45,205 bases of DNA from Amphritea balenae (GTDB lineage: Bacteria; Pseudomonadota; Gammaproteobacteria; Pseudomonadales; Balneatricaceae), in the NCBI RefSeq assembly GCF_003858655.1, contig NZ_RQXV01000017.1, positions 1 through 45,205 of the forward strand, read 5' to 3'. How positions within the stretch are numbered: position 1 is the stretch's first letter; the number at the start of each line of letters is the position of its first letter. This document shows, in pieces, positions 10,064-19,299 of the stretch. The notes under the pieces were generated by a model, which did no database searches, was not told the DNA's origin, and worked only from the letters and a program-made list of their open reading frames with translations. The position numbers and the translations under genes were made by a program.

Positions 10064-10303
10064 CACACTACTCCACAGCAAAAGCTATTGATCACTTTCC
10101 TAGGATCACGCTTTTAGCCGATAAGAAATACAGACTCTTAGTACTATCCGGCTTATGTTTTAGGATAAGACTCTATGAGGCAACTTAAGCAGTACTTTAA
10201 GAAGTGCTTTGGTAGTAAAGATTGAATGGAGAGATCTAGTGACGAGCCAAATGAGCATCGGCTCAGATGGGATTCACTTTTCTAGCGACTAACAAGCCGC
10301 ACA

Positions 10304-10551
10304 GACATCCAGATACAAAAAAGCCCCAGCTCTTTAGACGAGATGAGCGAGGCTTTAAGTTTTGGTGCCCGGAGGCGGATCAATGCGCTTGCGCATTAAA
10401 ACATCGTCGTTCTTTGACGATGGCCCGCAGGGTGAGGAGCATAGCGACGAATCATCGAACCAGGTTCGAGGACGCCTTCGCTGACGTCCAGAAACAAAAA
10501 AGCCCCACTACGAGAGCGAGGCCTTAAAGTATATTGGTGCCCGGAGGCGGA
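10304..10551. repeat. Duplicated tRNA-Phe 3' end plus downstream flank
   Basis: Segment 10304-10379 is repeated, with small changes, at 10483-10551. Both copies run from GACRTCCAGA through AAAAAAGCCCCA and a GCGAGGC stem to the 17 bases TGGTGCCCGGAGGCGGA, which in the second copy are the 3' end of the intact tRNA-Phe gene. In the first copy the tRNA stops after these bases. Between copies are small palindromes: 10382-10397 (AATGCGC-TT-GCGCATT), 10402-10422, 10455-10469 (TCGAACC-A-GGTTCGA) and 10470-10489. No real gene is seen in 10064-10534. Confidence 0.8.
10496..10527 (-). terminator. Probable terminator of tRNA-Phe
   Basis: On the minus strand, just after the tRNA, an imperfect GC-rich stem (AAGGCCTC with GTGGGGCTT) is followed by six T. 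A similar hairpin lies in the duplicated copy near 10317-10355. Confidence 0.6.
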
Positions 10552-10610
10552 ATCGAACCACCGACACGAGGATTTTCAATCCTCTGCTCTACCGACTGAG
10601 CTATCCGGGC
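10535..10610 (-). tRNA. tRNA-Phe (GAA)
   Basis: A 76-base cloverleaf on the minus strand. The acceptor stem pairs GCCCGGA with TCCGGGC, the D loop contains AGCTCAGTCGGTAGAGC, the anticodon arm is GAGGATTGAAAATCCTC with anticodon GAA, and the T arm contains GGTTCGATTCC. The CCA end is encoded. Confidence 0.97.
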
Positions 10611-10705
10611 AACGGGCGCCTATTAAACACGGCTGACTTTAAAAAATCAACAGGATTACTGAATCAGGCACCAATTTATTACAAAGCTGTATAATTATTA
10701 AACAA

Positions 10706-11347
10706 TCAGATGCCGTATTGAGCCCGGTATGCAGAGATCGCTTCGATCTGAGCGTCCATACCACCTTTCTCAGTCAGGTAAGTCAGTACATCATTCAGTC
10801 CAACGATGCTGGCAACCGGCATATTGTAGTCTCGCTCAACTTCCTGAATCGCTGACAGCTCGCCTTTACCTTTTTCCTGACGATTAAGCGCAATAACCGT
10901 ACCCGCCGGCGTTGCTCCTGCTTTCTCAATAATATCCATTACCTCACGAATTGCCGTGCCCGCAGTAATAACATCATCGATAATCAAAACCCGTCCTTCC
11001 AGAGGCGCACCGACAAGATTGCCACCTTCACCGTGGGTTTTGGCTTCCTTACGGTTGAAGACATAAGGTACATCCTGACCGAAGTCAGTTGCCAAGGCGA
11101 CACAAGTAGTCGCCGCCAGCGGTATACCTTTATAAGCAGGGCCCAGCATGACATCGTATTCAATACCGGATTGTTGAATTGCTGCTGCATAACACTTACC
11201 CAGGCGCGCTAATGCTTCACCGCTATTAAACAGGCCCGCATTAAAAAAATAGGGACTGGTACGACCGGATTTCAGGGTAAACTCGCCGAATCGCAGCACC
11301 TCTTTCTCAATCGCGAACTCGATAAACTCTCTCTGATAATCCTGCAT
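10706..11347 (-). CDS. pyrE: Orotate phosphoribosyltransferase
   Basis: Enzyme of 213 residues that joins orotate and PRPP to give orotidine 5'-phosphate in pyrimidine synthesis. It shows [16 protein letters not shown] near the N-terminus, the YKGIPLA segment, and the PRPP-binding loop [13 protein letters not shown]. The start is the ATG at 11347 ([13 protein letters not shown]) with GGAGAG five bases upstream; a longer in-frame reading to 11461 has no family support. It is divergent from crc, the same pairing as in Pseudomonas. Confidence 0.96.
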   Translation of the reverse strand: MQDYQREFIEFAIEKEVLRFGEFTLKSGRTSPYFFNAGLFNSGEALARLGKCYAAAIQQSGIEYDVMLGPAYKGIPLAATTCVALATDFGQDVPYVFNRKEAKTHGEGGNLVGAPLEGRVLIIDDVITAGTAIREVMDIIEKAGATPAGTVIALNRQEKGKGELSAIQEVERDYNMPVASIVGLNDVLTYLTEKGGMDAQIEAISAYRAQYGI

Positions 11348-11528
11348 CTGGGCTCTCCGCAAAGCTGTATAAAAAGTGCGCGTATAATACAGGGTTTCTC
11401 GGTTCCTCTCTATGGGGAATAAAAGCCCGAATATGCTATCTGAGTGAACATTTAGTCCCAACTACCGCCAAATTGACAGGAAATATCAATTACTGAGGCA
11501 TACAGTACTTATTCGTAGGTTGTTTGGA

Positions 11529-11557
11529 TTCAAATTTGTGCAAACACCCAGTACAAT
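11529..11557 (+). promoter_or_regulatory. Putative sigma-70 promoter of crc
   Basis: TTCAAA (11529-11534) and TACAAT (11552-11557) are separated by 17 bases and lie 45 bases before the crc start. The -35 match is weak. Confidence 0.4.
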
Positions 11558-11601
11558 GCGCCTTTCGTATCAATAATGCGTTTTTTTAAGGTCGGATAGC
11601 T

Positions 11602-12369
11602 ATGCGCGTCATTACTTTCAATACTCAGGGTATTGAACAGGCAGCAGACAATGGATTCTTTGAATGGATGGTTCAACAGGACGCCGATGTGGTGTGCCTG
11701 CAGGATCTGCGTGCCAAAGAGTACCAGTTGGATGATAAGCGCTTTCATCCTGAAGGCTATGAAGCCTACTTTTTTGACGCGTTCGAAGATGGTTACAGCG
11801 GTGTCGCAATTTACACCCGCGTCATTCCTAAGGCGATCATGACCGGCCTGGGTTTCGAGCAATGTGACTTTAACGGCCGCTTTATTCAGGCAGACTTCGA
11901 TAATGTTAGTGTCGCTGCGATGAGTGTGCCATCTGGCCTCAAGAGTGATGAAGCTCAGGCAGCTAAGGAAGAATACCTTCAGCTCCTTAAAGGCCACTTC
12001 ACTAAAACATTACGTAAGCGTCGTGAATTTATATTTTGTGGTCCTTTCCATATTGCCCATAAGCCTGTCGATCTGAGTAACTGGTATGTGAATCAAAAGG
12101 TTTCTGGCTTCCTGCCTCAAGAACGGGAAATCATGGAAGCGATTTTTGATGAGATGGGCTACGTCGATGCTTTCCGTCAGGTTAATCACGTCGACCAGCA
12201 ATATACCTGGTGGCCAGACTACAACAAAGCACGTGAGCTGAATGAGGGTGCCCGTCTGGATTACCAGATAACCACTGCAAATTTGCGCAAAACGATTAAG
12301 TCCGCCTCTATCTATCGTGATGTTGCCTTTTCAGCCCACGCGCCACTGATTGTCGATTACGATCTTTAA
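11602..12369 (+). CDS. crc: Crc-like catabolite repression control protein
   Basis: Protein of 255 residues with the endonuclease/exonuclease/phosphatase fold of exonuclease III, but most like Pseudomonas Crc, which works with Hfq to repress translation of catabolic mRNAs. Shared segments are VVCLQDLRA, KAIMTGLGFE, RRKRREFIFCG-type wording near residue 140, YTWWPDY and SAHAPLIVDYD. Nuclease residues are changed: the metal-binding Glu of exonuclease III (LQET) is Asp (LQDL), and the catalytic SDH is SAH, as expected for a non-catalytic Crc. The position divergent from pyrE and beside rph repeats the Pseudomonas order. An exonuclease role cannot be excluded. Confidence 0.85.
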   Translation: MRVITFNTQGIEQAADNGFFEWMVQQDADVVCLQDLRAKEYQLDDKRFHPEGYEAYFFDAFEDGYSGVAIYTRVIPKAIMTGLGFEQCDFNGRFIQADFDNVSVAAMSVPSGLKSDEAQAAKEEYLQLLKGHFTKTLRKRREFIFCGPFHIAHKPVDLSNWYVNQKVSGFLPQEREIMEAIFDEMGYVDAFRQVNHVDQQYTWWPDYNKARELNEGARLDYQITTANLRKTIKSASIYRDVAFSAHAPLIVDYDL

Positions 12370-12407
12370 CCAGATATTCTATAGCCGGATCCATAATCCG
12401 GTTTAAT

Positions 12408-12436
12408 AAAAAAGGGAGCCTTAGCTCCCTTTTTTA
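12408..12436. terminator. Bidirectional terminator between crc and rph
   Basis: Hairpin AAAAAAGGGAGC / GCTCCCTTTTTT with a short loop, between convergent genes. It has T runs on both strands. Confidence 0.9.
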
Positions 12437-12449
12437 ATGCCCGATCAGA

Positions 12450-13217
12450 TCAGGCCAGCGCTTTCTTCTGCATTGCCGTCAGTTCAGCAATACCTTTTTT
12501 TGCCAGTTCAAGCATCGCATTCAGCTCTTCCTGTGAATAAGGCTCGCCTTCTGCAGTGCCCTGCACTTCAACAAAGCCGCCTTTCTCAGTCATCACGACA
12601 TTCATATCGGTTTCTGCATCTGAATCTTCATCGTAATCCAGATCCAGTACCGCCTGACCTTTGTAGATACCTACCGAGATCGCCGCAATACCGTACTTAA
12701 CCGGATCGCCTTTCATCGCGCCATGCTTATCTTTCTTCAGGAAAGCGATCGCATCCAGCAGCGCAACATAGGCCCCGGTAATAGATGCTGTACGGGTACC
12801 GCCATCTGCCTGTATCACATCACAATCGATCGTGATGGTATTTTCACCCAGCTTCTTCAGGTCCATACAGGCACGCAATGAACGACCGATAAGGCGTTGA
12901 ATTTCCAGGGTACGACCACCCTGCTTACCCCGGGCAGCTTCGCGGCCATTACGGCTGCCGGTCGCACGCGGCAACATGCCATATTCAGCGGTTACCCAAC
13001 CAGAACCTGACCCACGTAAGAAACGCGGTACTCCACGCTCAACAGAGGCTGTACAGATCACTTTGGTATCGCCAAATTCAACCAGAACAGAGCCTTCCGC
13101 ATGCTTAGTGAAGTTACGGGTAATACGCACGTCGCGCATCTGATCCGCTTGACGGTTACTTGGTCGAAAGGTAGTTACACCCAAATTTTGTAACTGATCG
13201 GAGATAGTTGAGGTCAT
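12450..13217 (-). CDS. rph: Ribonuclease PH
   Basis: Phosphorolytic 3'-5' exoribonuclease of 255 residues, acting in tRNA 3' trimming. Diagnostic segments are [68 protein letters not shown] and [13 protein letters not shown]. The family body starts at RPSNRQ; this protein has about 17 extra N-terminal residues before it. I keep the ATG at 13217 because no better start lies between it and the conserved part, and AGGGAT is found about ten bases upstream. It is divergent from yicC with a 145-base gap. Confidence 0.95.
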   Translation of the reverse strand: MTSTISDQLQNLGVTTFRPSNRQADQMRDVRITRNFTKHAEGSVLVEFGDTKVICTASVERGVPRFLRGSGSGWVTAEYGMLPRATGSRNGREAARGKQGGRTLEIQRLIGRSLRACMDLKKLGENTITIDCDVIQADGGTRTASITGAYVALLDAIAFLKKDKHGAMKGDPVKYGIAAISVGIYKGQAVLDLDYDEDSDAETDMNVVMTEKGGFVEVQGTAEGEPYSQEELNAMLELAKKGIAELTAMQKKALA

Positions 13218-13362
13218 GTACTATGAATCCCTGTTTGGTAATCCGACCTGGCACATAGAGGTGGAGGTCGAGGACTGTTAGAATAAAGCGCAAATCTGAC
13301 AGCGCCGGATTGAAATACAGCTCGCTGACAGTAAAACAGCATTCTAATCGAGAACAGACAAT

Positions 13363-14226
13363 ATGACACGTAGTATGACCGCTTTTGCCCGTCAGGAAGC
13401 CCAGCACTCCTGGGGCAGCCTGATCTGGGAAGTTCGCTCGGTAAACCACCGTTATCTGGAACCGCATCTGCGACTACCGGAAAGCCTGCGTGATCTTGAA
13501 GGCAATCTGCGTGAAACCCTGCGGAAAAAGCTTAGCCGGGGCAAAGTAGAATGCACCCTGCGTTTTGTACCTGAAGCGAAAGCCCAGACGATGACCGTCA
13601 ATGAAGGCTTCGCCCGGGAGCTGATTGAAGCGGCAAACCAGGTTGAAGGGCTGCTACCGGTATCTAAGCCTTTAGACACTATGGATATTCTACGCTGGCC
13701 TGGGGTTTTACAAGATACCAAGCTTGATATGGATGCAGTTAAAAAAGCCGCGCTGGAGTTATTCCATAAAGCCATTGATGAAATGATCGAAAACCGTGGC
13801 CGCGAAGGCGTTGAGCTGGCAGCCCTGATTGATCAGCGACTCGATTCTATCGCAGCAATCGTCGTCGATGTACGGAGCAAGCTGCCCGGTATTCTGCAGG
13901 CCCAGCGGGATAATCTGAAGAACCGCTTAGAAGAACTGAAAGATGACCTGGATGAAGGCCGTCTTGAGCAAGAGATGGTGATACTGGCACAAAAAGCCGA
14001 TGTCGATGAAGAGATGGATCGTCTCAACACCCACGTGCTGGAAGTTAAGCGAGTGCTTAAATCAAAGGGGCCTATTGGTCGCCGCCTGGATTTCCTGATG
14101 CAGGAGCTCAACCGGGAAGCCAATACCCTGTCTTCTAAATCTATCGTATCTGATACCACACAAGACGCTGTTGAACTTAAAGTTCTGATCGAGCAGATGC
14201 GCGAGCAGATCCAAAACATCGAATAA
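13363..14226 (+). CDS. yicC: YicC family protein
   Basis: Protein of 287 residues of the YicC/YloC family, recently linked to endoribonuclease activity and small RNA decay in other bacteria. The family N-terminus MTRSMTAFARQE and the C-terminal region (LDFLMQELNREANTLSSKS, then the ELKVLIEQMREQIQNIE end) are clear. Length is normal. It is divergent from rph. In Pseudomonas, gmk follows directly; here it is followed by a terminator and the 27-kb secretion block. Confidence 0.93.
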   Translation: MTRSMTAFARQEAQHSWGSLIWEVRSVNHRYLEPHLRLPESLRDLEGNLRETLRKKLSRGKVECTLRFVPEAKAQTMTVNEGFARELIEAANQVEGLLPVSKPLDTMDILRWPGVLQDTKLDMDAVKKAALELFHKAIDEMIENRGREGVELAALIDQRLDSIAAIVVDVRSKLPGILQAQRDNLKNRLEELKDDLDEGRLEQEMVILAQKADVDEEMDRLNTHVLEVKRVLKSKGPIGRRLDFLMQELNREANTLSSKSIVSDTTQDAVELKVLIEQMREQIQNIE

Positions 14227-14246
14227 TGATCTGACCCTTTCAGCCA

Positions 14247-14277
14247 TTAAAAAGCCCCGCTATGCGGGGCTTTTTAA
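14247..14277. terminator. Bidirectional terminator, left edge of the secretion block
   Basis: Perfect hairpin TTAAAAAGCCCCGC-TAT-GCGGGGCTTTTTAA between the convergent yicC and metalloprotease genes. Confidence 0.92.
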
Positions 14278-14287
14278 TTTCATCATT

Positions 14288-16657
14288 TTAACAGCCGCGT
14301 TTAGGGTGACACTTACCTCCGCCACCCCCACCGCCGTCATCACCACCGCCATTTCTGCTGATGGTAATATTGACGGTAGCGGTATCGGTATCTTCACCAT
14401 CGGTGATGGTATAAGTGAAACTATCGCCGCCCTTCTTACTGGTATGCTCATAGACCAGTTGCCCATTAACAAGACTGACCGATCCTTTATTACCCTGAGT
14501 AAAGCCGCCCGGAACAATTGTCAGTACTGTTCCTGCATCCGCATCGCTATCATTCTCCAGCACATCAATAGTGACGGAACCATTGGTTGCTACTGTCGCT
14601 GAATCATCTACCGCGACCGGAGGGGCATTCGCGGCAGTGATATCCACAAATACAGAAGCGTCTACGAAATCTAAGCCATCACTAACGGTATAGTTAAAGC
14701 TATCTGATCCAACATAGCTGCCAGAAGGTGTATAGATAAGATTATTACCACTCTGAGTGACAGCGCCCTGAGCCGGAGCGGTAAAGCCTGTGATACTAAG
14801 GCTGTCACCTTCAGGGTCAGTGTCATTACTAAGTACCGTAATAGTCACTGCTGTTTGCTGATCGGTGGTTGAATTATCATTAACTGGCTGCGGCGGCTGA
14901 TTTGCACCCGTACTGGCATTACCGGTGACTGACCAGCCGGTCTCATTTCCGGCCAGGTCCCGGGCTTTAACCTGATAACTGTAGGATGCTCCCGGGGTCA
15001 GTCCAGTGGCCTGATACTGAGCAGAACTCTGCCAGGTACTGCCTACACAGCCACCACCGCTACTACCAGTACAATTAAACTGATACTGCACTACACCAGA
15101 GTCATCATTCGCCGTTGTTGCGGTCATAGCTATCGCAGTTCTTCCATTTGCGGCAGGCCCAGCTGCCCAACTCATTGGGTCAGGGTTCGGGGGAGTTGAA
15201 TCATTGCTCTGTACTGGCTGCAATGAACCTGACACAAAATACATACCCAGACTACCGTAATCACTGTATGGCGAAGCCGTGCTACCTACCCCGGTCACCT
15301 CCAGGTAATAACGCCCCGCCGTCAGATTGGCATCAATCTGAGCCCGGGTATCATTCTGTAGATCACTGCTGGTTACGTAATTTCCCTGCTGATCATAGAG
15401 AGTCGCTTCAATATCGAGATTAGCACCACGCCGACTGGTGCGATAAAAAGCTTCCCATGCAGGCGTTATATTCAGGGTAATCCCACCTGATGCCGTATCA
15501 AACCAGAACAGATCATGGTCATTGCTGGTTTCAATAATCCCCTTGTTCTCCGGCTGCTGATTATGAGGATCTATCTCAGGGAAAGTTACGTAGACAGTAC
15601 CGTTTGGGTCTGTCTGCAACGCAGTAGCGCTGGCCAGGCTATCACCATGATCATCCAGACGATAATTCAGCTGTGAGCTGATAATCTGAATATCATCCTG
15701 AGTATTGGTCGCTCCTGAATACTCCCCTTTGCTCCACTGAGTGACATTGTTGTAGTAACCAACGCCCATAATAGGGGCCCATGAGATATAGCCGCTGCCG
15801 TGACCGGAATAGTAACTGGTACCGGTACCGCCATCATGCCCCAGTCCCAGATTATGGCCGAACTCATGGGTAGAAGCTTCGGCAACATAGGTCGCATTAC
15901 CGCCGCCCAGATTATCGTAATACACCAGAGCAGGCTGATAATTGGTGTAATAAGAGGCTCCCCAAACACCAACATAAGCGACGCCACCGGCATTACTGTG
16001 GGGCATGGGATCACCCTGATCATCGGTATCTGAGGTGATCAGTACATGACCGGTTTCTGGCCCGAAGCCACCAGGGTCTTCAGTAGTCACATCGATATCA
16101 AAGGGGGCCATATCCTCTGCAACACGATGCCAGATTTCAGCGATCCTATCGCGCTCTGTCTCATTGAAAGTGAGCGGATCACCATCAAGATCATAAGCTC
16201 TGGCATAGTAAACTGTTTTACCACCATTGCCGTTCCAGGCCGTGCCGGAAATATTATGACCATCAAAGTCCAGAAATACGATTTTGCTGGCGCCAGGCCG
16301 GCTATGTAAAAAGAAAGTATCCTCAGGGGCTACCGGTAGGGGGTCACTCGGCGACGCGCTTTCGTTACCGGCGTCATTCGGAACAACAGTATCAATATAA
16401 AACAAGCGCCCGTCACTATCGACGCCGAGAAATTCGTAGTCAACGCTGGGAATATTAAAGCGCTCTAACCACTTAAGGGCTTGTTGCTGTGCGGCGGGAG
16501 GAAGTTTATCTATCTGCTGCTTTAACCGCCCTGGAGGCAGCGCGTTTACATTACCCTCGAAACCTTCCGCAAAGGCGTTCCCCCCGGGAGCTGAAAATAC
16601 CTGTACTGGTAACAAGCTAATAAATAAAGCACTGGCCAGGGCCATACTACGGTTCAT
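14288..16657 (-). CDS. Secreted zinc metalloprotease with Fn3-like and cadherin-like domains
   Basis: Exported protein of 789 residues. Signal peptide MNRSMALASALFISLLPVQV, then a propeptide-like region to about residue 110. A reprolysin-like catalytic domain carries HEFGHNLGLGHD (Zn ligands H264, H268, H274; catalytic E265) and a downstream PIMG Met-turn. Next come a pre-peptidase-C-like beta domain (about 330-460), a fibronectin-III-like domain (about 490-580), two cadherin-like domains with VLSNDTDPEGDSL and VLENDSDAD signatures (about 590-765), and a Gly-rich tail ending in KCHPKRGC. The start at 16657 has GAGG six bases upstream; two longer in-frame starts lack this. It is a likely substrate of the adjacent type II system. 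The domain end closely resembles that of the 33.5-kb protease. Confidence 0.88.
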   Translation of the reverse strand: MNRSMALASALFISLLPVQVFSAPGGNAFAEGFEGNVNALPPGRLKQQIDKLPPAAQQQALKWLERFNIPSVDYEFLGVDSDGRLFYIDTVVPNDAGNESASPSDPLPVAPEDTFFLHSRPGASKIVFLDFDGHNISGTAWNGNGGKTVYYARAYDLDGDPLTFNETERDRIAEIWHRVAEDMAPFDIDVTTEDPGGFGPETGHVLITSDTDDQGDPMPHSNAGGVAYVGVWGASYYTNYQPALVYYDNLGGGNATYVAEASTHEFGHNLGLGHDGGTGTSYYSGHGSGYISWAPIMGVGYYNNVTQWSKGEYSGATNTQDDIQIISSQLNYRLDDHGDSLASATALQTDPNGTVYVTFPEIDPHNQQPENKGIIETSNDHDLFWFDTASGGITLNITPAWEAFYRTSRRGANLDIEATLYDQQGNYVTSSDLQNDTRAQIDANLTAGRYYLEVTGVGSTASPYSDYGSLGMYFVSGSLQPVQSNDSTPPNPDPMSWAAGPAANGRTAIAMTATTANDDSGVVQYQFNCTGSSGGGCVGSTWQSSAQYQATGLTPGASYSYQVKARDLAGNETGWSVTGNASTGANQPPQPVNDNSTTDQQTAVTITVLSNDTDPEGDSLSITGFTAPAQGAVTQSGNNLIYTPSGSYVGSDSFNYTVSDGLDFVDASVFVDITAANAPPVAVDDSATVATNGSVTIDVLENDSDADAGTVLTIVPGGFTQGNKGSVSLVNGQLVYEHTSKKGGDSFTYTITDGEDTDTATVNITISRNGGGDDGGGGGGGKCHPKRGC

Positions 16658-17578
16658 AATTAACCTCATCTTGATAAACAAGTACCTGATTAATAAAAGC
16701 CCGCTTTCTCCCTGTTATTAACAAGCGGCTTACTCAGCCTTAATGCTGCAGTTGTGTTAATTAACTGTTAGCTGATCCGGCCAGTCTGTCAAAAATGTGT
16801 AAAGTTCATTTAACACCTGACTCCCTTTTACAACAGATAAAGCAGAGTAAGCCGTTGAACACTCAAAACGAGTATCTACAGGCTCGCAGCAACAACCTGC
16901 CCCGCAAAACATAAAATCCTTTCGCTGTTGCTATGTCTGGCTTTCATCAAAATTAAGGGGCTGTTTAGCAGTAATATTTTCTTCCAATGGCACTGAAAAA
17001 TCGGGTTCATAATTCAGCGATCACTGAAGGTAACAGAGACAAATCTATTAAACAGGAGCAAAGTTCTTGAAATTTTTTCGTTCAGATAAATAGCTAAGCA
17101 TAGAATCTGTGCACCGTAGCTATTGCGCTACACCCTTAGTAAAGCTTCGTATACTTTCTTGCTCTCTTGAGCGCGCTAAAGAAGCAACTTAATCAACTAA
17201 TTTTTATCGACTTTTCCAGTGAAGGTACCTGTCATCCTGTGCAGCAACACAAAACTGGAGTCATAACCAAACAGAAAAGCGCTTTTGCTTTCTTGTTAGA
17301 TAAAAATAACTATGTGCTATTTTCATACGCTACAAACCTTATAAAGATCATCCACTTATCCTTGCAGATACAATCTAAAGTCCTTCATCAGAACTGTTAA
17401 ACGGCTTTACCTGATGCATTTTTAGCCAGGATAAACGTTTGTCTGTCTCTACAGACGCCCTCTTTCCTGACAAAAAAATGTTCTCGATGTATTCCGCCAG
17501 TTCAGGTCTATAGTTATCTGTACATCAAGCTTTACGTTTTATTACTTACCCCTTTCAAAACAGCTATAGGAGGAATGG
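16658..17578. other. Long regulatory gap between protease and secretion operon
   Basis: This 920-base gap between divergent transcription units holds no gene I can support; an open frame at 17167-17400 has no ribosome site and an odd composition. The promoters of the protease (minus) and of gspE (plus) must lie here. The only clear signal is AGGAGG at 17570-17575 just ahead of the gspE GTG. A weak GG-N10-GC sigma-54-like site is seen on the minus strand at 16888-16903. Confidence 0.5.
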
Positions 17579-19297
17579 GTGGCACACTCTGCAGACGGAC
17601 TGCCCGTCAGCAATGAGGAGCTGGGTAATTTATTTATTGCTCAGGGGCTGCTCACACAGGCCCAGTATTCACAAGTGCTCCGGGTACTTCAGGAGCAAGG
17701 GGGAGACGAACCGCTGGTGCTGTTGCTGGCAAGACTTGGCTTAGTTTCCGAGAAAGATATCGTCGGTGTTCTGGCGCAAAGCCAGAATCTGCCTCAGGTT
17801 AGCAGTGACGCATGGCCCGGCCAGGCTTTGTTACCGAATAAGCTCTCATACCGGTTTCTGCGTGAATTTCATCTGATACCCCTCAGCATCATCGAAACCG
17901 ATATTCATCTGGCGATGGCCAACCCACTTGATCACTATGCTATTGACGCAGTGGCTCTCGCCTGTGGTCTGAATGTTATTCGTTATGTTGCGCCGGCATC
18001 AATTATCGATAGCACCATCGAAAAGCTTTATGGATCTGGTCAGAGTGAAATGGGCGATATCCTGTCCGAAGTTGAGCCTGCCACCGCTGAACAGGATCAA
18101 AGCATCGAACATCTGAAGGATATGGCCAGTGAGGCTCCAGTGATACGACTGGTAAACCTGATTATCCAGCATGCTGTTGAATCCAGAGCCTCGGATATCC
18201 ACATCGAGCCCTTTGAAAACCGGCTAAAAGTACGTTTTCGCATCGACGGAGTACTACAGGAGGGTGAAGCACCTCCGGTACACCTGACTGCTGCAGTTAT
18301 ATCCAGACTGAAGATCATGGCACGGCTAAACATTGCCGAACGGCGTCTGCCTCAGGATGGTCGTATTGAGCAAAAGGTTCAGGGCAGTGACCTTGATATC
18401 CGGGTCTCGACCGTCCCGACCATGCACGGTGAAAGTGTAGTGCTACGCCTGTTAAACAGAGAAAGCGTCATACTAAACCTTGAAGTCCTGGGTTTCAGCG
18501 AACAGAACCGGCAACAGATGAAAAAAGTTCTGGCCAGTGCCAGCGGCATGCTGATGGTTACCGGCCCTACCGGTAGTGGTAAAACCACAACCTTGTATAC
18601 AGCCCTGAATCTGCTGAATACCCCTAGCCGTAAACTCATTACCGTAGAAGATCCTGTTGAATACCAGATCGAAGGAGTCAATCAGATTCAGGTTCAGCCA
18701 GCGATCGGTCTCAACTTTGCCAATGCTTTACGCTCTATTGTCAGGCAAGACCCTGATGTCATTATGGTTGGTGAGATGCGAGACCTGGAAACCGCCCGGA
18801 TCTGTGTCCAGTCCGCGCTGACCGGACATATGGTTCTGTCTACCCTGCATACCAATGATGCACCCAGTAGTATCACCCGGTTACTGGAGATGGGAGTAGA
18901 AGATTACCTACTGACTTCAACCCTGAATGCAGTTATTGGTCAGCGTCTTGTCAGAAAGTTATGTTCTCATTGTAAAGAAGCCTTCACCCCTCTGCCTGAA
19001 GTAGTCCGGGAACTGGGATTAAAGCCAATTTCAGATTCTGCTCAGCACACCCTCTATCGCGCCACAGGTTGCCAACAATGCAATCAGTCGGGTTATTACG
19101 GTCGGATCGCCATTCAGGAGTTATTACTCCTTAATGATGATATACGTCGGTTAATCATGGCTCATGCCGATGTTTCCGAGATAAAAGCAGCCGCCCGAAA
19201 AGCAGGCATGCTCACTATGTTTGAAGATGGTCGCGATAAAGCTCAGCAGGGAATTACCAGTATTGAAGAGGTGATCCGGGTAACCCGGGAGAACTGA
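17579..19297 (+). CDS. gspE: Type II secretion ATPase GspE
   Basis: Cytoplasmic traffic ATPase of 572 residues that powers pseudopilus assembly. An N-terminal GspE_N domain (about 1-150) binds GspL. Walker A is GPTGSGKTTT (about residue 328), the Asp box DPDVIMVGEMRD follows, then the His box STLHTNDAP. A zinc-binding pair CSHC (about 462) and CQQC (about 500) is present, as in true GspE. The start is GTG with AGGAGG in front. It opens an eleven-gene operon in the order E-F-G-H-I-J-K-L-M-N-D, as in Xanthomonas xps. gspF follows after two bases. Confidence 0.97.
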   Translation: MAHSADGLPVSNEELGNLFIAQGLLTQAQYSQVLRVLQEQGGDEPLVLLLARLGLVSEKDIVGVLAQSQNLPQVSSDAWPGQALLPNKLSYRFLREFHLIPLSIIETDIHLAMANPLDHYAIDAVALACGLNVIRYVAPASIIDSTIEKLYGSGQSEMGDILSEVEPATAEQDQSIEHLKDMASEAPVIRLVNLIIQHAVESRASDIHIEPFENRLKVRFRIDGVLQEGEAPPVHLTAAVISRLKIMARLNIAERRLPQDGRIEQKVQGSDLDIRVSTVPTMHGESVVLRLLNRESVILNLEVLGFSEQNRQQMKKVLASASGMLMVTGPTGSGKTTTLYTALNLLNTPSRKLITVEDPVEYQIEGVNQIQVQPAIGLNFANALRSIVRQDPDVIMVGEMRDLETARICVQSALTGHMVLSTLHTNDAPSSITRLLEMGVEDYLLTSTLNAVIGQRLVRKLCSHCKEAFTPLPEVVRELGLKPISDSAQHTLYRATGCQQCNQSGYYGRIAIQELLLLNDDIRRLIMAHADVSEIKAAARKAGMLTMFEDGRDKAQQGITSIEEVIRVTREN

Positions 19298-19299
19298 TT

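Noticed and set aside
10267..10527. 86-codon frame over the tRNA-Phe flank
   Set aside because: It crosses the duplicated tRNA end, terminators and palindromes, so it is not a gene.
14288..16657. GlyGly-CTERM sorting signal at the protease C-terminus
   Set aside because: The Gly run and basic end are present, but the membrane helix between them that defines such signals is missing.
16888..16903. GG-N10-GC site (minus) upstream of the 14.3-kb protease
   Set aside because: Only the core bases and TTGCT match; such matches are frequent by chance, so I did not list it as a promoter.
17167..17400. 77-codon frame in the gap before gspE
   Set aside because: Non-ATG start, no ribosome site, composition unlike neighbours.
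16658..17578. A second GEMM riboswitch ahead of gspE or the first protease
   Set aside because: No GCAAAG-type core with pairing stems is seen on either strand.
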